Made by a program: the position numbers and the translations under genes
Origin: Actinomycetota bacterium
Lineage (GTDB): Bacteria > Actinomycetota > Humimicrobiia > Humimicrobiales > Humimicrobiaceae
DNA: 11,095 nucleotides
Assembly (NCBI GenBank): GCA_003563375.1
Contig: PWSB01000174.1
Coordinates: 1-11,095 of the forward strand
Direction: 5' to 3'
Shown here: positions 7,537 through 11,095 of the stretch, piece by piece
Numbering within the stretch: the first letter of the stretch is position 1
How the letters are laid out: each line of letters begins with the position of its first letter
The notes under the pieces: model-generated
Databases searched by the model: none
Told to the model about the DNA's origin: nothing
What the model saw: the letters and a program-made list of their open reading frames with translations, nothing else

Positions 7537-9070
7537 AATCAACCGCTCTGCTCTCCCGGATTACAGTCACTTTTATCTGTCCCGGATAATCCATCTCACT
7601 TTCAATCTTTTTTGCGATATCCTTTGCCAGCACCACAGACATGCTTTCATCTACGTCATCAGGTTTTACTATAACCCTTATCTCCCTGCCCGCCTGTATC
7701 GCAAAAGCTTTTTCTATGCCATTGAATTCTGTAGCAATATTCTCAAGGGTCTCAAGCCTTTTGATATAACTTTCAAGGGTCTCTCTCCTGGCGCCGGGCC
7801 TTCCGCCCGAGATCGCATCAGCAGCCTGGACTATCACATCCAATATTGTTTTGACCTCGATTTCATTGTGGTGAGCTTCAATGGACTGACAGATCTCTTC
7901 ACCCTCGTGAAGCCTCCTGGCAAGTTCTGCCCCTATCTTCGCGTGGGACCCTTCTATGTCATGAGTTAGGGCTTTGCCTATGTCGTGGAGAAGGCCTGCC
8001 CTTTTAGCTTTCTTTATAGGATATCCAAGCTCAGCGGCGATTATTCCTGATATATAGGAAACTTCCTTGGAATGCCCCAACACATTCTGCCCATAACTGG
8101 TCCTGTATTTTAACCTGCCCAGCACTTTTATGACCCCTGGGTTAAGTTCGGATATACCGGTGTCAAATACAGCCTGCTCTCCCTCGATCTTGATTTCATT
8201 ATTGATGAGTTTTGAAGCTTTCTCATACATCTCTTCTATCCTTGCAGGATGTATCCTTCCATCAATTATAAGGTTTTCAAGGGTGACCCTTGCAATTTCC
8301 CTCCTAACAGGGTCAAAGGATGAAAGTATTACTGCTTCAGGAGTATCGTCTACTATTATGTTTATTCCTGTAAGGTTTTCAAAGACCCTTATATTCCTTC
8401 CTTCCCGTCCGATTATTCTTCCCTTCATCTCATCATTGGGAAGGTTTACCACACTTACCGTAGTCTCTGATACATGGTCTATAGCGCATCTTTGGATTGC
8501 CTGTGAGATAATCTTTCTTGCCTTCTTATCAGCCTCCTCTTTGAGCCTGATTTCTATCTTTCTTATTTCTTTTGAGGCCTCATACCTTGCTTCGTCTTCC
8601 ATCTTCTTCATCAATACCGCTTTAGCTTCTTCCTTTGTAAGCTCAGCTATAGCCTCCAGCCTTAAAACTTCTTTTTTTAGAACCTCTTCTAATTTCCTGT
8701 CTTTATCTTCCAGGGTCTTTTCTCTTGAATGAAGTGTATGTTCCATTTTTTCCAAATAATGAGCTTTTTTCTCTATGGTCTCTTCCCTGTTTATCAACCT
8801 GTTCTCCATTTTCTGTATCTCACTGCGCTGATTTTTTATTTCCTCATCAGCCTTAAGCTTAAGGTTCTGAATCTCTTCTTTTCCCTCAAGCAGAAATTCT
8901 TTTTTAAGGGTTTGTGCTTCTTTTTTGGCATCGGATATTACATTTTTTGCTCTTTGTTCTTATGAATTAAGTTTGGAATCTATTATGTATTTCCTATATA
9001 AGAAACCTATTAAAAAACCAATGACAAGGATTGCAAGACCTATGGAAGCAAAACTTAAAATTTCTAACAC
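7526..9070 (-). CDS. rny: Ribonuclease Y, reading frame interrupted by an in-frame stop at codon 37
   Basis: RNase Y is the membrane-anchored endoribonuclease that starts mRNA decay in many Gram-positive-type bacteria. From the GTG at 9070 the frame has 514 codons, the family's normal length (520 in Bacillus). In order: one membrane helix (about 5-25) followed by RK, a long charged coiled coil (about 38-205), a KH domain with RIIGREGRNIR (218-228) and an HD domain with LLHDIGKA (metal ligands H362, D363). Codon 37 is TAA (8962-8960); both sides are in the same frame and both read as RNase Y, so this is a nonsense change and not a frameshift. AGGAAGG lies 6 nt before the GTG. Without readthrough, only the soluble part from ATG 8809 (427 aa, weak GTGAG before it) could be made. 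Sequencing error, real mutation and regulated product are all possible. Confidence 0.9.
8960..8962 (-). other. In-frame TAA within rny (codon 37)
   Basis: The codon reads TAA on the - strand between AATTCA and GAACAAAGAGCA. It sits where other RNase Y proteins continue from the anchor into the coiled coil; here the downstream residues read EQRAKNVISDAKKEA, which is typical of the family. One base change could restore CAA, GAA, AAA, TCA or TTA. The next usable in-frame start is the ATG at 8809, 150 nt later. Confidence 0.9.
8960..9070 (-). CDS. N-terminal membrane-anchor fragment of RNase Y (36 aa)
   Basis: As the DNA stands, translation from the GTG at 9070 would give a 36-residue peptide: MLEILSFASIG, an uninterrupted hydrophobic stretch to about residue 25, then YRKYIIDSKLNS and the TAA. 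It has the best ribosome-binding site in the area (AGGAAGG, 6 nt spacing). It is the severed anchor of rny and not an independent gene family, but it is listed because it would be a real translation product if the stop is genuine. Confidence 0.55.
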   Translation of the reverse strand: MLEILSFASIGLAILVIGFLIGFLYRKYIIDSKLNS

Positions 9071-9076
9071 TTTCTA

Positions 9077-9086
9077 CCTTCCTCTC
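9077..9086 (-). promoter_or_regulatory. Ribosome-binding site of rny
   Basis: GAGAGGAAGG on the - strand ends 6 nt before the GTG at 9070. This is a strong Shine-Dalgarno match and fixes the true rny start well upstream of the in-frame stop. Its 5' edge is only a few bases past the terminator U-tract, so the two elements are nearly contiguous. Confidence 0.75.
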
Positions 9087-9090
9087 TACT

Positions 9091-9123
9091 AAAAAAAGCC
9101 AAGCATATTGTCTTGGCTTTTTT
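9091..9123 (-). terminator. Intrinsic terminator in the rny leader
   Basis: On the - strand, AAAAAAGCCAAG (9123-9112), loop ACAATATG (9111-9104), CTTGGC (9103-9098), then seven T (9097-9091). The 12-bp stem (six A-T plus six GC-containing pairs) and U-tract make a textbook rho-independent terminator. The sequence is nearly symmetric, so it could work on the + strand as well, but no + strand gene ends here. It lies about 20 nt before the rny start, after the only good promoter, so transcripts must read through it to express rny. Confidence 0.85.
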
Positions 9124-9340
9124 ACTTGCACCGTATTTAATTTTTATCCTATAAGCATAAGAGATTTAAATCACAGACCAGCAAACCTGTCCTGCTAACA
9201 CATTTCCTCTCTTTTTATGAACTAATAAATTCATATACCTGCTCTTAGACTTATAAAATTTATTTAAACGTAAGAATACCGAATAAAAGCCAAACAATAA
9301 TAACCAGACAATATTAAAATTAATAATATCTATTCAATTT
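9091..9340 (-). ncRNA. Structured leader RNA or small RNA upstream of rny (candidate)
   Basis: This gene-less stretch would be transcribed from the promoter at 9375-9347 (predicted start near 9340) and end at the terminator, giving about 250 nt. Pairings seen by eye: 9314-9302 with 9118-9105 (13 bp, one bulged A, one wobble); 9298-9285 with 9121-9107 (14 bp, one bulged G); 9254-9242 with 9163-9151 (12 bp, one mismatch, one wobble); hairpin 9194-9187/9181-9174 with a five-base loop; hairpin 9235-9230/9221-9216. The first two exclude the terminator hairpin. This fits a terminator/antiterminator switch controlling rny, or a free-standing RNA with a closing helix. I do not recognise it as tmRNA, SRP RNA, RNase P RNA, T-box or a known riboswitch; 6S-like architecture cannot be excluded. 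Confidence 0.5.
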
Positions 9341-9346
9341 GTACTT

Positions 9347-9375
9347 ATTTTATCTATTGGCTACTATTAAGTCAA
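9347..9375 (-). promoter_or_regulatory. Sigma-A-type promoter for the rny leader/operon
   Basis: On the - strand, TTGACT (9375-9370), a 17-nt spacer, then TAAAAT (9352-9347): one mismatch from consensus in each hexamer and ideal spacing. It begins 20 nt after the hypA stop, in AT-rich non-coding DNA. The predicted start site near 9340 leaves a leader of about 270 nt before rny. I found no comparable promoter between the terminator and rny. Confidence 0.7.
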
Positions 9376-9394
9376 TGAAATATTCAATCTTCGG

Positions 9395-9742
9395 TCAATC
9401 TTTGGTCTCTAACGAGACCAACCGTATTTGATCAGTTTCTTTTATGCTTATATTTCTGCTTTTGCATCGGCTGCAGACCATCAGCAGGCTGTCTATTTCG
9501 GATACCATGCCGCAGTCCGAGCATTCTACTGCCAAAGGCTTTACATCGAAGACAAGCTCAGCGCCTTTTAATTCTCTTTCTCCTTTGGTGAGGTACTCAT
9601 AATAAAATTTTACTGATTCTGGTTCGATCTGGGAAAGAGGGGTTATCTCTATGTTGATTTTTGTCACCCTGCCTGTTTTTTTCCCTTTAATATTTTTTTT
9701 GACTATATCTATAATCGAACCTGTTATTGAATATTCATGCAT
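9395..9742 (-). CDS. hypA: Hydrogenase nickel incorporation protein HypA
   Basis: HypA is a small metallochaperone that, with HypB, delivers nickel to NiFe-hydrogenase (and in some bacteria urease). Seen: the invariant MHEYSI start, where Met1-His2-Glu3 form the nickel site, and a zinc ribbon of two CxxC pairs (C74/C77 and C90/C93). Length 115 aa is typical. The ATG at 9742 is 9 nt after the stop of the DUF89 gene and has only a weak ribosome-binding site, so it may rely on coupling. HypB and hydrogenase subunits are not in the window, so its client is unknown. An 8-bp perfect hairpin lies in its last codons (9402-9421). Confidence 0.95.
   Translation of the reverse strand: MHEYSITGSIIDIVKKNIKGKKTGRVTKINIEITPLSQIEPESVKFYYEYLTKGERELKGAELVFDVKPLAVECSDCGMVSEIDSLLMVCSRCKSRNISIKETDQIRLVSLETKD
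9402..9421 (-). repeat. Perfect inverted repeat at the 3' end of hypA
   Basis: TTGGTCTC, a four-base loop and GAGACCAA form an 8-bp perfect hairpin within the last codons of hypA, ending 5 nt before the stop codon. No T-run follows on the - strand, so it is not a normal intrinsic terminator. It could protect an mRNA 3' end or pause polymerase. Confidence 0.5.
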
Positions 9743-9751
9743 AAATCATTA

Positions 9752-10612
9752 TTATCTTAGGTCATCTATAACAATGTCACCAAGCATATATCTGCCCTCA
9801 AAGCATTCGGAGATCACGGGACATTTCACCTTCAATAGAAAGAATATCTCCTTATCTTCTCCGCTCAATGCCTCATAGTTGCCCTGACCCTTTGATATTA
9901 CCAGGTCAGCCTTATTAAATTCTTCCTTAAACTCCTCACCTGAGAGGACTACCATAGCTCCAGGAAGATCGCTTCCGGTGGTTATGACCTTCAAATTGTC
10001 AGTCAATCCTGCTTGCTCTGCGTCTTCCATGGTAGCATCATTTACAACTGGCGCTCCTCTTACACAAAATACCACCTTTTTCCCATCGAATTGCTGTATA
10101 AAGATCTTATCAAAGACGATCTCGCCTGCGTTGTCCCCCACATAAACAATATGGCGGGCATCATCTATTTTCCGTCTAAGAAGTTCTATTTTCTCCTGGT
10201 CCATTTCCTGATTCAGGGCTTCCTCGATTGTCTTTCGTATATCTTTCTCATCCATATCAGAGCCTTTTACAAAATCAATGATATTCCCAGCCACCGCTAT
10301 CCTCAAAGCTGTTTGGAAAGGGTCAGTTGAATCCTCTATGGTTTTTCTCACCTCTGGCTCGAGGTTTAGACATAAACGGTTGAACTTTTTTTTGAGTCCC
10401 CTGTAAGGGTCCCTGCCTTTTCCAAAACTCCTTATAACATCCTGTACCAGGTCAAAGGTATAGAAGGCATGCTCACCTGATCTAAAACCGGACAGGCTTT
10501 TAAATGTCTGTCTGAGCATCTTATCCTTTGTCTCAGGCGAGACCTTCAGAAGATCCGCTGCCTGGACTACTTGATTTACATAGCATGGCATACATTTTAA
10601 ATTTAATCTCAT
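9752..10612 (-). CDS. DUF89/ARMT1-like family protein (damage-control phosphatase type)
   Basis: The 286-aa protein matches the prokaryotic DUF89 group that begins with a CxxC (here KCMPCY, C7/C10). Key segments: GNIIDF (109-114), YVGDNAGEIVFD (157-168, metal-binding D160/N161), RGAPVVNDAT (185-194), GSDLPG (213-218), DLVISKGQGNYE (236-247) and KCPVI (263-267). Characterised DUF89 members are metal-dependent phosphatases acting on damaged or unwanted phosphometabolites; the substrate here is unknown. The ATG at 10612 follows the P-loop ATPase gene by 9 nt, and hypA follows 9 nt downstream, so the three are probably co-transcribed. The linkage to iron-sulfur and nickel proteins suggests a cofactor-related substrate, which is inference only. 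Confidence 0.85.
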   Translation of the reverse strand: MRLNLKCMPCYVNQVVQAADLLKVSPETKDKMLRQTFKSLSGFRSGEHAFYTFDLVQDVIRSFGKGRDPYRGLKKKFNRLCLNLEPEVRKTIEDSTDPFQTALRIAVAGNIIDFVKGSDMDEKDIRKTIEEALNQEMDQEKIELLRRKIDDARHIVYVGDNAGEIVFDKIFIQQFDGKKVVFCVRGAPVVNDATMEDAEQAGLTDNLKVITTGSDLPGAMVVLSGEEFKEEFNKADLVISKGQGNYEALSGEDKEIFFLLKVKCPVISECFEGRYMLGDIVIDDLR

Positions 10613-10621
10613 ATTTACTTT

Positions 10622-11095
10622 CTAGCTGTAAAGATATCTTTTTAATTGTTTCCACATATTTTTTATTTGTGCTGCTGCTTTGCTGCTCCTGTCGTCTACT
10701 ATAAATCTTTTTTGCGACAAGGAAAAAGAAACCTGTTCATCATAAGGTATTTTTCCAATAATCTCAATATCCTCTTTTTTGCTGTAAGCCTCTATATTTT
10801 TTGTGTTATCCAGGTTCAAGTCGAATTTGTTTATACATGCAAAAGCTTTTACCCCAAAATTTTTTGCAACCTTATAAACTTTTTTGAAATCACTTATAGC
10901 TGACAACGAAGGTTCTGTGACTATAAGCACCGCGTCCACACCGGTAATAGAAGAAATCACCGGGCACCCTATGCCCGGAGCTCCGTCTATAATGATCAGC
11001 CTTGACCCCTTTTCAATGGACAAGTCTTCTGCTGTATTCCTTATCCTAGTTATAAGAAGCCCTGAGTTTTCTGCACCTGGGATCAGCCTTGCATG
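10622..11095 (-). CDS. MinD/Mrp-superfamily P-loop ATPase, C-terminal part (5' end outside window)
   Basis: The frame is open through the window edge, so the TTG at 11023 is not the real start; 157 residues are visible. They begin HARLIPGAENSG and include IIIDGAPGIGCPV (Walker B-like Asp and the PGIGCPV signature), LIVTEPSLSAISD and INKFDLN (switch and base-recognition regions). These segments fit the MinD-superfamily ATPases that carry an inserted ferredoxin-like 4Fe-4S domain; the Walker A (deviant P-loop) and the ferredoxin insert would lie upstream of the window. Such proteins are common in anaerobes beside genes for metal cofactor and NifX-type proteins and are thought to handle iron-sulfur clusters. 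Stop TAG, 9 nt before the DUF89 gene. Confidence 0.85.
   Translation of the reverse strand, partial: HARLIPGAENSGLLITRIRNTAEDLSIEKGSRLIIIDGAPGIGCPVISSITGVDAVLIVTEPSLSAISDFKKVYKVAKNFGVKAFACINKFDLNLDNTKNIEAYSKKEDIEIIGKIPYDEQVSFSLSQKRFIVDDRSSKAAAQIKNMWKQLKRYLYS

Noticed and set aside
8130..8732. 200-codon open frame on the + strand (and a 196-codon one at 7379-7969)
   Set aside because: Both are antisense to conserved coding sequence (rny; rny plus the GHKL ATPase gene), have low-complexity Ser/Leu/Ile-rich products and no recognisable family.
7526..8809. rny as a naturally short gene starting at ATG 8809
   Set aside because: The frame continues upstream with family-typical coiled-coil residues, a membrane helix, a GTG and a strong ribosome-binding site, giving the standard RNase Y length.
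8960..8962. TAA reassigned to an amino acid in this genome
   Set aside because: lexA, hflX, dapL, spoVS, rny, hypA-adjacent DUF89 and others end with TAA at the expected protein ends, so TAA is a normal stop here.
9091..9340. T-box, tRNA, tmRNA or SRP RNA in the rny leader
   Set aside because: No T-box sequence, no cloverleaf with CCA-proximal stem, and no recognisable conserved cores of the other RNAs could be found.

Overview
This AT-rich window (roughly 40% G+C by eye) looks like chromosomal DNA from an anaerobic, uncultivated-type bacterium. It carries the 3' part of lexA on the + strand. Everything else is on the - strand. Reading the - strand in its own direction, there is a short upstream cluster (MinD/Mrp-type P-loop ATPase, DUF89 protein, hypA), a 270-bp gene-less stretch, then a tightly packed run: rny, a MutL-like GHKL ATPase gene, spoVS, miaB, miaA, dapF, dapL, hflX. 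The run ends head-on against lexA. The order miaB-miaA-dapF-hflX-lexA is the actinobacterial arrangement, while rny-spoVS-miaB is familiar from Bacillota-like genomes. A low-GC, early-branching Actinomycetota lineage (OPB41/Humimicrobiia-like) is my guess; the sequence does not prove it.

The rny-to-hflX block behaves as one transcription unit. Neighbouring genes overlap by 4-17 nt or are separated by 9-43 nt, with no terminator between them. It links RNA decay (RNase Y), tRNA A37 modification (MiaA makes i6A, MiaB methylthiolates it), meso-diaminopimelate synthesis (DapL then DapF) and a ribosome-associated GTPase (HflX). SpoVS and the GHKL ATPase have unclear jobs. The upstream trio points to metal-centre or hydrogenase maturation (HypA) and metabolite damage control (DUF89).

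The most interesting part is 8960-9394. First, rny is normal in length (514 codons from a GTG at 9070) but has an in-frame TAA at codon 37, exactly between the membrane anchor and the cytoplasmic coiled coil. Second, a good sigma-A-type promoter (9375-9347, - strand) sits about 270 nt upstream, and a strong intrinsic terminator (9123-9091) lies between it and the rny ribosome-binding site, leaving no room for a promoter after the terminator. Third, two segments near the 5' end of this leader can each pair for 13-14 bp with the 5' arm and loop of that terminator, which is the layout expected of an antiterminator, or of the closing helix of a structured RNA. I could not match this leader to a known RNA family.
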